Below, piece after piece: positions 7,805 to 16,519 of a stretch of 23,198 nt of DNA. Source of the stretch: Bacteroidota bacterium (GTDB lineage Bacteria > Bacteroidota > Bacteroidia > Chitinophagales > Chitinophagaceae). Position numbers and translations under genes: made by a program. The notes below the pieces were generated by a model, which was given only the letters and a program-made list of their open reading frames with translations, was not told where the DNA came from and searched no databases. The stretch is taken from contig JAEWAC010000356.1 in the NCBI GenBank assembly GCA_023391895.1, positions 1 to 23,198 of the forward strand, read 5' to 3'. How positions within the stretch are numbered: the stretch's first letter is position 1; each line of letters begins with the position of its first letter.

Positions 7805-9757
7805 CTATCGAATAAGTGTAATACTGCCTTTTAACTGGTGGGTATAACCTGTTATGTCTTCTGCCTTCAAAATCCAAACATACGTACCGGCCGGCAGTTC
7901 TCTGCCTTTGTGCCGACCATCCCATCCTGTACCCATTTCACTTGTTTGGAATACCACTTCTCCCCAACGGTTATAAACGGAAAAATACACCAACTTTTTG
8001 ATTCCGTTGTACGTAGGCTTTAACCGGTCGTTCAACCCGTCGCCGTCGGGCGTAAAAGCGGTGGGCACGTAAATAGCGGTTTTCCTTAAAATCTTAATAT
8101 TCACTGTATCTTTTGCCACGCAGCCTTCTGCTGTGGTTACGGTAAGCTCGTAGCTTTGATCATCGCTGAGGAGGGCTGTTGGGTTAAAAACATCATTGCG
8201 GCTCAGGCCTTCGGCGGGTGTCCACACGGCCCGGCCTTCACCACTGCCTTTTAGCTGAAAGGGCATGTTGCGGGTGACGGTAGTATCCCGTCCGGCAAAG
8301 GCAACCGCGGCCGGGTGAACGGTCACCATCCGGGTAATGGTATCGGACGTACAACCATTGCTGGCCGTAGCCCAAAGCCGGGTAGCATAACTGCCGCTGC
8401 TGCGGTAGGCCGGTATAGGGTTTTGAAGATTGGCCTCCTGCCCGTTGCCCAACTGCCAGTTCCATTGGGTTATGGTGGCGGCGCCATCTTCCTGCACCGC
8501 CCTGAAGGGCAGCTTCTGGTCGTTCAGGCAAAGATCATGTACCACCGCCGACACCACGGGAACACTTTTGATGGTAAAAATTTCCGTGGCTTCGGAAGTA
8601 CCGCAACCAAATTTAGAAACAATATGGGCTTTTAAAGCATATTTACCGGCGGCCAGGTTGGCCAGTACCGGTTGCTGGTCATCGCCGGTTGACAACACGT
8701 TGCCATTAAAAAGCCATTGGGTAGTTGCACCCACCGTATCGGATAAAAAGACAAGCCGCGGCGCAGTGCCCTGACAGGTATCAAAAACAGTAAATTGGGC
8801 ATGGGGTTTTGAAGCAATGGTGATGACCTGCGATACCGTATCGCTGCTGCAACCATCCTGTCCTGTTACGGCCAGTTTTACCGTATAGTTGCCGGGTTGG
8901 GTGTATAGGTGTGAAGGCACGTCTTTGCTGGTGCTGGTGGTACCATCGCCCAAATCCCAAAAGTAGCTGGCATCGGGAGCAAACGAAACAGTGGAATTGG
9001 TAAAGGAAATGGCATTGCCCACACAGGTACCGTTTTCCGGAAAGTTGGTTGTAAAGTCCGCCTTTAGTGCTGTACAAAATTTTTGCAGGTTGTTTCTGGA
9101 CCCTGTGGCGCTGCTAAAACCCCAGTATACCTTGGAATTATTTCCAAAGATATCTTTCACCAGGTCTATTGATGTTTCCACTCTAAGTGATCCGTCAAAA
9201 TACGCACTAAGCATTTTTGTTGAAGGCACCCATTTAATGCGTAGGATGTGCCATTGGCAATCTTCTATATTATCACTGGATGCAGAGGCCCTTACCGTCT
9301 TATCTAAATCATTTCCATGCCTGACCACACCATTGATATGAATGCTGATATGATCATAAGGAGGATCATTCAAATTATCATCGCTTACTGTAGGATCAAT
9401 ATTCTGGTAGGTATCAAGTGCAATGGCTATGGAAGGCGATATGTCGGCAATGCCCATTCCGGAACCCCTTCTGCCTACTTTGGCTATTTCTGTCTGTAAA
9501 ACAAAGGCCATTCCATCGGCTCCATCAACATCTTTGCATCCCAGGAAAACGTTGAACGAAAAGTCAAATGATTTATTTAAATCAAGGGGCGTGTTATTCA
9601 ATACACTCCCGGATTTCATCGACTCTTCCGGTGTAAGGGTGTAACAGTTACAGTTATCCTGCCTGGCAGAACCCTTAAGCGTATACTGTGCCCCCGCCCA
9701 AAAGGTACAGATACAGATGAAAAACAATATAAAGAAGTGTCTTCTTAATTGGTACAT
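7805..9757 (-). CDS. Secreted L-type lectin / PKD protein with type IX (type B) sorting domain, copy 1
   Basis: A 650-residue surface or secreted protein. Residues 1-23 are a signal peptide ending in AGA. Residues about 25-232 form an L-type (legume-like) lectin domain, with DGADGMAFVLQ at 78-88, ALDTYQN at 113-119 and YDHISIHINGVVRHG at 134-148. Residues 234-315 form a PKD domain with the FWDLGDGT motif. Residues about 318-400 are an Ig-like segment, 400-482 a second PKD-like domain (WNWQLGNGQ), and 488-556 another Ig-like unit. Residues 563-650 are the gliding-motility-associated C-terminal (CHU_C) domain, with PTAFTPDGDGLND and YNRWGEVVF, which directs export by the type IX system. It is a close paralogue of the next gene upstream and is followed 3 bp later by a phosphodiester glycosidase gene. 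The role is probably carbohydrate binding at the cell surface; the ligand is unknown. Confidence 0.92.
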   Translation of the reverse strand: MYQLRRHFFILFFICICTFWAGAQYTLKGSARQDNCNCYTLTPEESMKSGSVLNNTPLDLNKSFDFSFNVFLGCKDVDGADGMAFVLQTEIAKVGRRGSGMGIADISPSIAIALDTYQNIDPTVSDDNLNDPPYDHISIHINGVVRHGNDLDKTVRASASSDNIEDCQWHILRIKWVPSTKMLSAYFDGSLRVETSIDLVKDIFGNNSKVYWGFSSATGSRNNLQKFCTALKADFTTNFPENGTCVGNAISFTNSTVSFAPDASYFWDLGDGTTSTSKDVPSHLYTQPGNYTVKLAVTGQDGCSSDTVSQVITIASKPHAQFTVFDTCQGTAPRLVFLSDTVGATTQWLFNGNVLSTGDDQQPVLANLAAGKYALKAHIVSKFGCGTSEATEIFTIKSVPVVSAVVHDLCLNDQKLPFRAVQEDGAATITQWNWQLGNGQEANLQNPIPAYRSSGSYATRLWATASNGCTSDTITRMVTVHPAAVAFAGRDTTVTRNMPFQLKGSGEGRAVWTPAEGLSRNDVFNPTALLSDDQSYELTVTTAEGCVAKDTVNIKILRKTAIYVPTAFTPDGDGLNDRLKPTYNGIKKLVYFSVYNRWGEVVFQTSEMGTGWDGRHKGRELPAGTYVWILKAEDITGYTHQLKGSITLIR

Positions 9758-10096
9758 GCGATCATTTTCTCATAAGTTCAGAATTCAATCAGGATACAAT
9801 CGGAAAAACGAATAAGGCATCTTCAAAAAACGAGTACCGCCTGGCTATGGCATCCATTAAAAAGATTTAAACAAACATCCTGTCTGTCATATTGCCTTTT
9901 CTATCAGTCGCTACTACAATAAAATTTTATGCCAGATACGGATGCTGTGGCCGGTTCAACCCGTCCACCATATGGGGTTTTTAAAAGGATGCTGGCAGGG
10001 ATGTTTTGAAAGATCATTCATACGGGTTCTAAAACATCCGCCGGTTGGTTTACAAGGGGTGGAATGGGTAAAAATACAGACTGGTTTTGACTTGGC
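9758..10096. other. 339-bp intergenic stretch between the two lectin genes
   Basis: I see no gene here. The longest open frame lacks a plausible family or start. The stretch is downstream of lectin copy 2 and upstream of lectin copy 1 on the minus strand, so it may hold a promoter for copy 1. It contains an imperfect inverted repeat, GGATGTTTT (9999-10007) with AAAACATCC (10031-10039), a perfect 9-bp match with a 23-base spacer and no U tract. It also contains a copy of an intergenic motif, ATATGGGGTTTT at 9970-9981, shared with the hairpin at 20264-20325. Confidence 0.5.
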
Positions 10097-12037
10097 CTAC
10101 CTAATGAGGTTTAAAGTGCCTTTTAAATAATATACTTTCCCGCTGATATCCCCCGCACTTAAAATCCAGACATAAGTACCGGAAGCGGCTGGTTTGCCTT
10201 TTATTTTTCCGTCCCACCCCTTGCGGTTATCGGTGGTGGTAAATACGGCTTCTCCCCAGCGGTTATAAATGGTAAAATAATGCAGCTTTGAAATGCCGGT
10301 ATAGCGTGGCTGCAGCAGGTCGTTCAGTCCATTGCCGTTGGGTGTGAAAGCGGTGGGTACATAAATGGCCGATCCTTTAAAAACCTCAACCCGCACGGTA
10401 TCTTTGGCTACGCAACCGGTCGGAGTGGTTACCTGCAGTTCGTACACCTGGTCGTTGGTCAAAACACCGGTGGGGTTCAGCACATCGGTCCTGGCTAAAC
10501 CGGTAGGCGGCGACCACACTACACTGCCTTCTCCCCTGCCCTGCAGCTGAAACGGCGTATTACTCAATACGATAGTATCATTACCTGCAAAGGCAAAAGC
10601 CTGCGCAATGCTTACGGTAGCCCTTATGGTATCCGAGTTACAACCGTTGGTTGCGGTGGCCCATAACTGCACCGGGTAAGTACCGCTGTTGTTATAAGTG
10701 TATATGGGGTTTTGAACACTGGTGCCTTGCCCATTGCCAAACCGCCATTGCCATTGCCGGATCTCGGTGGCGTTGTCTGTCTGTACTGCATTAAAGTTTA
10801 CTGGTTCCTGCACGCATGCATCGCGTACCTGCGCCTGCACAACCGGTGTTGGTTTTACTACAAAACTCTGTTCGGCTTCATCTGTGCCACAGCCATAGTT
10901 AGAAGTCACTACCGTTTTTAACGCGTATGGGCCGGCTGGTAAATGATCCACTTGCGGTAGCCCTTCTCTTGTTGCTAAGGGTACCCCATTGGCCCACCAT
11001 TGATAAGTAACACCAGTATTGGGGGGCAACACCAGCCGGGGACTGGCACCGGCACAAGTGTCAAAAACTTCAAAAGCAGCATGGGGTTTTGAAGCAATGG
11101 TGATGACTTTTTTTAAGGTATCGCTGGTGCAGCCGTCCAGGCCTTTGATGGCCATCTTCACCTCGTACGATCCGGGTTGCTGGTACACATGGCTGGCAAT
11201 GCTGGCTGTAGTGTAAGTAGCGCCGTCACCCATATCCCAATAATATCCGGCAATAGGCGCAAAGGAAACCGATTGGTCGGTAAAAGAAACGGCCGTACCG
11301 ATACAAGCAGCATCTGAGGTGATGTTGGTGGTAAAGCCGGGATTTAAAGCCGTACAAAACCGCTGCAGGTTAGATAACCCGCCAGTAGCGGCATTAAAAC
11401 CCCAATACACTATGGGATTGTTCCCGAAAATATCTTTTACCAGGTCGGTTTGGGTTTCCACCCGCAATATACCGTCAAAATAAGCTTGTAATTTTTTTAT
11501 GTCTGGGTTCCAGGCAATGCGCAGGGTATGCCACTGGCAGTCTTCTATATTGTTGCTGGTAGCCGAGACGGGTACCGGGCCGGCCAGGTCATTGCCGTGC
11601 CTGACATTGCCATTGGTCTGGATGCTGATATGATCATAAGCCGGGTCGTTGAGGTCGTTGATGGCATCGCCGGGAGCGATATTCTGGTAGGTGTCCAAAG
11701 CAATACCAATGGAAGGCGCCACGTTGGCAAAGCCCATCCCGGAACCCGTGCGGCCAATACTGGTTCTATCGGCCTGCAGCATAAACACAATACCATCGGC
11801 ACCGTTATTGTCGCTGCAACCCAAAAACACATTGAACCAAAAATCAAAAGGCTTTCTTAAGTCAACAGCTTGATTATTGAGGGCACCACCGGCCTTGTCA
11901 GCCACAGGTTCAGTCAGTGTATAGCAGTTACAGTTGTCCTGTTTGGCAGAACCCGTTAAAGAGTATTGACCTTTTACAGAAAAAGTGCAATAGATAAACA
12001 GGGAAAAAAGAAAAGCAGTTTTTTTCAGTTGGTACAT
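10097..12037 (-). CDS. Secreted L-type lectin / PKD protein with type IX (type B) sorting domain, copy 2
   Basis: A 646-residue paralogue of the neighbouring lectin gene, with the same domain order. It has a signal peptide ending in VKG at about residue 23, then an L-type lectin domain (DNNGADGIVFMLQ, IALDTYQNIAPGD, YDHISIQTNGNVRHGND). A PKD domain (YYWDMGDGA), an Ig-like unit, a second PKD-like domain (WQWRFGNGQ) and a further Ig-like unit follow. It ends with the CHU_C type IX sorting domain (PTAFTPNGNGLNDLL, YNRWGEAVF). The two proteins are alignable end to end without large gaps; the lectin and sorting domains look most alike, the Ig-like parts less. The gene starts 64 bp after the lipA stop on the same strand, so it might be read through from lipA or have its own promoter. 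The ligand is unknown; the copies may differ in glycan specificity. Confidence 0.92.
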   Translation of the reverse strand: MYQLKKTAFLFSLFIYCTFSVKGQYSLTGSAKQDNCNCYTLTEPVADKAGGALNNQAVDLRKPFDFWFNVFLGCSDNNGADGIVFMLQADRTSIGRTGSGMGFANVAPSIGIALDTYQNIAPGDAINDLNDPAYDHISIQTNGNVRHGNDLAGPVPVSATSNNIEDCQWHTLRIAWNPDIKKLQAYFDGILRVETQTDLVKDIFGNNPIVYWGFNAATGGLSNLQRFCTALNPGFTTNITSDAACIGTAVSFTDQSVSFAPIAGYYWDMGDGATYTTASIASHVYQQPGSYEVKMAIKGLDGCTSDTLKKVITIASKPHAAFEVFDTCAGASPRLVLPPNTGVTYQWWANGVPLATREGLPQVDHLPAGPYALKTVVTSNYGCGTDEAEQSFVVKPTPVVQAQVRDACVQEPVNFNAVQTDNATEIRQWQWRFGNGQGTSVQNPIYTYNNSGTYPVQLWATATNGCNSDTIRATVSIAQAFAFAGNDTIVLSNTPFQLQGRGEGSVVWSPPTGLARTDVLNPTGVLTNDQVYELQVTTPTGCVAKDTVRVEVFKGSAIYVPTAFTPNGNGLNDLLQPRYTGISKLHYFTIYNRWGEAVFTTTDNRKGWDGKIKGKPAASGTYVWILSAGDISGKVYYLKGTLNLIR

Positions 12038-12101
12038 GCTATACGGTTACTATCAGTTAGTATAGCAATTTAAAAAGAAAACTACAGACCGGCCTCTTTC
12101 T

Positions 12102-13031
12102 TTACAAGGTAGCCAGTGCCTTTTGTTTGTTTTCCCATTCTTTTTTGCCCAACCCCGGGAACACATGGCGTTCGCTGTGGTAGGAAGAACGTACCAGCGG
12201 ACCGCTTTCCACATAATCCAATCCTAGTTCGTACCCAATGGCAGCATACTCGGCAAATTCATCGGGGTGTACAAAACGGTGCACCGGCAAATGTCTTTTG
12301 GTAGGCTGCAGGTACTGGCCAATGGTGACCACATCGCAACCGGCGTTATAGAGGTCTTTTAAGGTTTGTACCACTTCGTCTTTGGCTTCGCCCAACCCCA
12401 GCATGATACCGCTTTTGGTCCGCATGCCCCCTTCTTTCAGGGTGGTGATCACTTCCATGCTGCGCCAGTACTTGGCTTGTATGCGTACCTGCCGGGTAAG
12501 ACGTTCCACGGTTTCAATATTGTGCGACACCACTTCTGGAGCTGCATCAATGACCCGCCGGATGTCTTCTTTCTTGCCCTTAAAATCCGGTATCAGGGTT
12601 TCGAGTGTCGTATGGGGATTTAAAGCTTTTACGGCTTTGATGGTGTTGTACCAAATGGTGGAGCCGCCGTCTTTCAGCTCGTCGCGGTCAACCGAGGTGA
12701 TTACCGCATGCTTTACCTTCATCAGGTGAATGGCTTCTGCCACCCGTTGCGGCTCATCCCAATCCACCGGGTCGGGGCGGCCGGTAGCCACGGCGCAAAA
12801 GCCACAGCTGCGGGTACAGGTATTGCCTAATATCATAAAAGTGGCTGTGCCGGCACCCCAGCACTCCCCCATGTTGGGACAGTTACCGCTTTCACAGATG
12901 GTATGCAGCTTATGAGTATCTACCAAGTTGCGTACGTGCTTGTAGCTTTCACCAATGGGCAGTTTAACACGCAGCCAATCGGGCTTGCTTTTTTTCACAG
13001 GTTCAGCCGGCACTATAGGAAGTTCGATCAT
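12102..13031 (-). CDS. lipA: Lipoyl synthase
   Basis: Radical SAM enzyme that inserts two sulfur atoms into the octanoyl chain on lipoyl-dependent enzyme subunits such as pyruvate dehydrogenase E2. The 309 residues include all expected cluster ligands: the auxiliary cluster CX4CX5C (C46, C51, C57 in [13 protein letters not shown]), the radical SAM CX3CX2C (C72, C76, C79 in CTRSCGFC), and the C-terminal RSSYHSE with the serine ligand of the auxiliary cluster. The start at 13031 yields [11 protein letters not shown], a reasonable N-terminus for the family. No lipB or other lipoate gene is adjacent. It is preceded by a 147-bp gap holding an imperfect hairpin (13118-13141) without a U tract. Confidence 0.97.
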   Translation of the reverse strand: MIELPIVPAEPVKKSKPDWLRVKLPIGESYKHVRNLVDTHKLHTICESGNCPNMGECWGAGTATFMILGNTCTRSCGFCAVATGRPDPVDWDEPQRVAEAIHLMKVKHAVITSVDRDELKDGGSTIWYNTIKAVKALNPHTTLETLIPDFKGKKEDIRRVIDAAPEVVSHNIETVERLTRQVRIQAKYWRSMEVITTLKEGGMRTKSGIMLGLGEAKDEVVQTLKDLYNAGCDVVTIGQYLQPTKRHLPVHRFVHPDEFAEYAAIGYELGLDYVESGPLVRSSYHSERHVFPGLGKKEWENKQKALATL

Positions 13032-13178
13032 TATCAGTTCAGAATTTTAAAAGTAACGTTCTGATGCTGGAAAAAAGTTCCGCACACAACAGAACGCATT
13101 CAGGATGGCAACGCGGCGGCCGTATTCATTAAATACTGGCCGATGGGCTATCCAGATAATTTTGCAAAAATACTTTTA

Positions 13179-13979
13179 TTATTTGCGGCGGCCAAATACA
13201 AAGGCAATGTGGCCCTGGTAAAAGAGCTGCTTGTTGGGGTTGGTTACCATCTGCTCTATTTTCTGGCTGTAGGCATCTACCGAAAAGCCGATTTCAAGCG
13301 CCTGTACCGATTCGTTAAACCGGCCAAAGTCAAACCGCAAAGCCGTTTTGGCATAGAGGCCTGGTTTTACGGAAAGCTCACCCCAGCCTTTGGTAAAACC
13401 GGAGCTGCCATAGATGCGGCCCTCCAGGAAAAGCGCACTGTCCTGGGGCGTGTATTTGATTTGCACCCGCTGGCCGGTCATATCCTCTACATCTATGTAA
13501 TAGGGTTTTAACAAACCTATAGACAAACCGCCCTGCAGGATGCCGATTACCGCTACACCGTTTTTATTGCCTTTCTGGCCAAAAATGTATTGCTTGCCAT
13601 AACCCAGCTTGGCCTGGTAAAAGTTGTTGATTTTACCATAGATAAAGCTGTTGCCAAAAAAGCCTTCTGTACCCGGGTACTTTTCTTCTTTGGGGTGCTT
13701 GATCTCGGTAATTTCCAGGGAGTAGGTATTGCTGATGCGGGGTGTTTTCATCCGACCCATTTCGTAAAACAAGCCATAGCCATTGGTGCGCAACTGGATG
13801 CCAAAGGAGCTTTGCTTGTAATATGACAAAACGCCTTCTTCTTCCTGCCGCACCATCGCGTTGATGCGCTCTTTTTTTTCCGCCTTGCGCACCTCTTTCG
13901 CACTCGGTTTGGAAGTTTGCTGGGCCAATAAGGTGAAACAAGAAAGGGATAGAAAAATGGTGAATATGTGTTTTCTCAC
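13179..13979 (-). CDS. Uncharacterised exported protein, probable outer-membrane beta-barrel
   Basis: A 266-residue protein of unknown function. Residues 1-19 form a signal peptide (FTIFLSLSCFTLLAQ). Residues about 20-50 are a charged, probably helical stretch (EVRKAEKKERINAMVRQEEE). After that, alternating hydrophobic and polar short strands rich in glycine and aromatics (SFGIQLRTNGYGLFYEMG, FYQAKLGYGKQYIFGQ, GVAVIGILQGGLSIGLLKP, LEIGFSVDAYSQ) end in the aromatic-containing strand GHIAFVFGRRK, as in small outer-membrane barrels. I do not recognise a named family beyond Bacteroidota hypothetical outer-membrane proteins. It is divergent from the OsmC-like gene across only 44 bp. Confidence 0.75.
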   Translation of the reverse strand: MRKHIFTIFLSLSCFTLLAQQTSKPSAKEVRKAEKKERINAMVRQEEEGVLSYYKQSSFGIQLRTNGYGLFYEMGRMKTPRISNTYSLEITEIKHPKEEKYPGTEGFFGNSFIYGKINNFYQAKLGYGKQYIFGQKGNKNGVAVIGILQGGLSIGLLKPYYIDVEDMTGQRVQIKYTPQDSALFLEGRIYGSSGFTKGWGELSVKPGLYAKTALRFDFGRFNESVQALEIGFSVDAYSQKIEQMVTNPNKQLFYQGHIAFVFGRRK

Positions 13980-14023
13980 TGCTATTGAAATAATGTTACC
14001 GTAAATTTAGGCAAAAATCGATA

Positions 14024-14437
14024 ATGACTTCTACAGTAGTATATACGGGAGAATTGCGAACTTATTGTACTCATTTACAATCTTCTTCAACTTTTGAAAC
14101 AGATGCACCGGTTGATAACAACGGAAAGGGCGAACGCTTTTCACCGACTGACCTGCTGGCTACTTCACTGGCGTCCTGCATGCTGACGGTAATGGGCATT
14201 AAAGCCCGCAGTATGGGCTTTGACCTGAACGGCATGAAGGTAGAAGTAAAAAAAAATATGAAAGCTGATCCGCGCCGGGTTGGTGGCATTGATTTAACTT
14301 TTCATATCCCAGAAACCCTGAACATTCTAAGCGAAAAAGAAATTGCCATTTTAAAACAAACCGCCATAACCTGCCCGGTTCAAAAAAGCATCCACCCCGA
14401 TATTGAAGTCAATATTGAATGGAACAACTGGAACTAA
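14024..14437 (+). CDS. OsmC/Ohr-family peroxidase-like protein
   Basis: A 137-residue cytoplasmic protein of the OsmC superfamily, which reduces organic hydroperoxides using two cysteines. The two catalytic cysteines are C52 (LASCMLTVMG, at the start of the central helix) and C117 (ITCPVQKSIHPDI). The supporting glutamate is E37 in GKGERFSPTDLLA. The length and N-terminal beta strands fit the YhfA-like subgroup more than classic Ohr. It is monocistronic and divergent from the exported beta-barrel gene. A weak minus-7-like TAAATTTA (14002-14009) lies in the 44-bp divergent gap, but its short leader makes it doubtful. Confidence 0.93.
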   Translation: MTSTVVYTGELRTYCTHLQSSSTFETDAPVDNNGKGERFSPTDLLATSLASCMLTVMGIKARSMGFDLNGMKVEVKKNMKADPRRVGGIDLTFHIPETLNILSEKEIAILKQTAITCPVQKSIHPDIEVNIEWNNWN

Positions 14438-14681
14438 ACACAAAGCTGCAGGGATACAAAGAGCTGTCTTAAAAGTTTTTAAAAAGGCTATAGATGCAGA
14501 CGGCGGGCAATATGGAACATGAAATGGTTGCTTGACCGTTTTTTGATTCAACCGTACGCCTCCATCAAAACCCTATGGTAGTCATTAGAGGGTTGCAGGA
14601 ATACTGGCTTCCGGCACCTGAGATTTGCACCTTTTAACGCCGCCCACACAACTACAAAAGGTGTAAGGCCATCCTTTGCAT

Positions 14682-15944
14682 TTAACCAGATTCTTTCTTG
14701 AGTAAACTATAACCGACGGCGCATTCCAGGCACCGTCGGTTATTGCAATATTCATTTTTGAGTTCAATATAGGCCTGCGAATCAAAGGCCGATTGATTGG
14801 CCAGTGACATCTCTTTAAAACCGATGGTAATGCTGTTGCTTTCCCCTTCCGTCTGCTCCAGCCATTGCATAGCTTTGGTTTGATATCCCTCCTGCTTTTT
14901 AAAAACCCCATACGCAAAAAGCACCGGTACGATAGTATTGACAATGATATTGTCGATCATGCTGCTGCCCAGCTTTTTGGGCCCATAAGCCGATGGCTCC
15001 GCCAGGCGGTAATGGTAGTGCCAGTAATCTTTGGCGGTTACCTGCAGCCATTGCCTGACATCCTTCACATCCTTTACTTCCAGCACTTTGGAAAACAGGT
15101 GCTCGGACTGGTGTATCAACATGGCCAGCTGGGCCAGCCGGAGCGTAGGAAAGTTCTGCGGCCGCATGCGTAAAAAATGCACCGGAACCAATACGGGTTG
15201 CAAATCATATTTGGCTTTTAAAAAATGATACTCCCGCTGCAGCAACTGGCAATAGGCATCCTCAAAATTAGCCTGCAGTAAACCGGCCTGCCCCAGCAGC
15301 AGGGCTTCCAGCTGGTGAATCGGGTTTTTATGTTTGGCCAGGATTATAACGGTATGGAACGGGCGATCTGTTCAAAAGCTTCCGCGTTGACCTTGATGCC
15401 GAAGTTGCGGGCCAGCAGCTGCCAGAAAGCAGCTTCCCAATGGTGGTGGTAAGAGTTTAGGATTTCAAAAATGTGGTAGGCTTTGCGGGTAAGCCGCTCC
15501 GCCACTAACCTTTCCTTCCAGGCTTGCAGGCTCAGTTCCCGTGTTTGAGCTATGGTAGCGGCGCAGGGTATAAAAGTGGTCTCCTGCATCAGGGCGGCAT
15601 ACTTATCCAGCAAGCAGCTTCGGTACCCTGGATTGCAATTCCAGTACCGGCAGGTGATGGCTGGCCAGGGTCGTTTTCAAAAACCACATGCAGAATGACG
15701 TTTTGATAATTGGCATCCTGCTGGTGACCGTGCTTCTGCCAGTCGGATGCTTTCAGGTGCAGCTCTACCGAACCGGCCAGTAGTGTATTTCCGATTTTGA
15801 TGCGGGCTTCCAGAAAGTCCGGTCCCTGGTTGGTGTTCCACCGGCCAGGAAAAATAACGTCAACCGCCTCTCCGTCAGTAGTGGCCAGATGAGCACGATT
15901 AAGATATTGAAATTGCCATATAAATGCAACAACTTCTCCGTCAC
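14682..15944 (-). pseudogene. DUF2851 family gene broken by four frameshifts
   Basis: The minus strand encodes a whole DUF2851 protein, but in pieces. The start GTG at 15942-15944 (ACG GAG AAG TTG TTG follows) shifts after six codons near 15925, into a frame reading FIWQFQYLNR, GRWNTNQGPDFLEARIKIGN and YQNVILHVVFEND. Near 15670 the frame moves to one reading LPVLELQSRVPKLL. At 15611 one extra base moves it to LDKYAALMQETTFIPCA and on to FEQIARSIPL. Near 15345 one base is missing and the last segment (ILAKHKNPIHQLEALLLGQ to ECAVGYSLLKKESG) runs to the stop at 14682. Repairing the four shifts gives about 421 codons, normal for the family. The coding content otherwise looks well conserved. It begins 9 bp after the maf stop, in the same operon. 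DUF2851 has no established function. Local sequence error is the alternative explanation. Confidence 0.85.
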
Positions 15945-15953
15945 CTAGTTAAA

Positions 15954-16517
15954 TTAGGGAAAATTTTGTAATATTTGTACCACCCGACTGATGGGCAGTC
16001 CCATAACATTATAAAAATCGCCGCTGATGCGTTTGATGCCTACCACGCCAATCCATTCCTGAATAGCATAGGCGCCGGCCTTGTCGTACGGCTGGTAATT
16101 ATCAATATAAAAACGGATCTGCTCCGGCGATAGCTGGTGAAACTCCACTTCAGTATGGTCGCTGAAGGCCACTTCCTTTTCTCTATTTTTAATCACCACC
16201 CCGGTGATCACGGTATGGGTTTGTCCGCTGAGTTGAGACAGGATGGAAAAAGCTTCTTCCCGGTCTTTGGGTTTGCCGATAACCTGGTTGTGCAACACCA
16301 CGATGGTGTCGGCGGCAATAATGGTTTGATCCGTGCCCAAAAATTGGCGGACCGCTTCGGCTTTTTGTTGAGCAATGTGCACCGCCGCCTCGGCCGGCGA
16401 CAGCTGTGGCGGAAAGCTTTCATCGGTGGTGTGGACCACAATTTCAAAGTCTACTTCAGCCCACTCCAATAACTGTTTTCTCCGGGGCGACTGCGATGCT
16501 AAAATATATTTTGCCAT
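15954..16517 (-). CDS. maf: Maf family nucleotide pyrophosphatase (house-cleaning enzyme)
   Basis: A 187-residue Maf protein, which hydrolyses nucleoside triphosphates, often dTTP, UTP or modified nucleotides, to monophosphates. The N-terminal signature SQSPRRKQLLEW is at residues 8-19, with the catalytic-site aspartate D70 in IAADTIVV, the KPKDREEAF stretch, DKAGAYAIQEW and the C-terminal NVMGLPISRV. The GAYAIQ form is closest to the YhdE-like dTTP/UTP group, though I cannot assign specificity. It starts 2 bp after the UbiA gene stop and is followed after 9 bp by the broken DUF2851 gene, so it is inside a tight operon. Confidence 0.95.
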   Translation of the reverse strand: MAKYILASQSPRRKQLLEWAEVDFEIVVHTTDESFPPQLSPAEAAVHIAQQKAEAVRQFLGTDQTIIAADTIVVLHNQVIGKPKDREEAFSILSQLSGQTHTVITGVVIKNREKEVAFSDHTEVEFHQLSPEQIRFYIDNYQPYDKAGAYAIQEWIGVVGIKRISGDFYNVMGLPISRVVQILQNFP

Positions 16518-16519
16518 GC

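Noticed and set aside
8802..8822. ATGGGGTTTTGAA in lectin copy 1, and the same near 11080 in copy 2, resembling the intergenic repeat
   Set aside because: Both are the codons for the shared SKPHA segment of the two paralogues, so protein homology explains the match.
13118..13141. Imperfect hairpin GGCC-GTATT / AATAC-TGGCC in the gap before lipA
   Set aside because: Has a bulge, and no U tract follows on either strand; not convincing as a terminator.
14500..14544. Possible terminator after the OsmC-like gene (ACGG/CCGT and GCAA/TTGC stems, then six T)
   Set aside because: Stems are only 4 bp each, separated by internal loops and a long apical loop; too weak to call.
14585..14681. Cysteine-rich open frame (CKGWPYTFCSC, RCKSQ) after the DUF2851 pieces on the minus strand
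   Set aside because: It is a continuation of an out-of-frame reading overlapping the DUF2851 end, has no own start codon in a sensible place, and matches no family I recognise.
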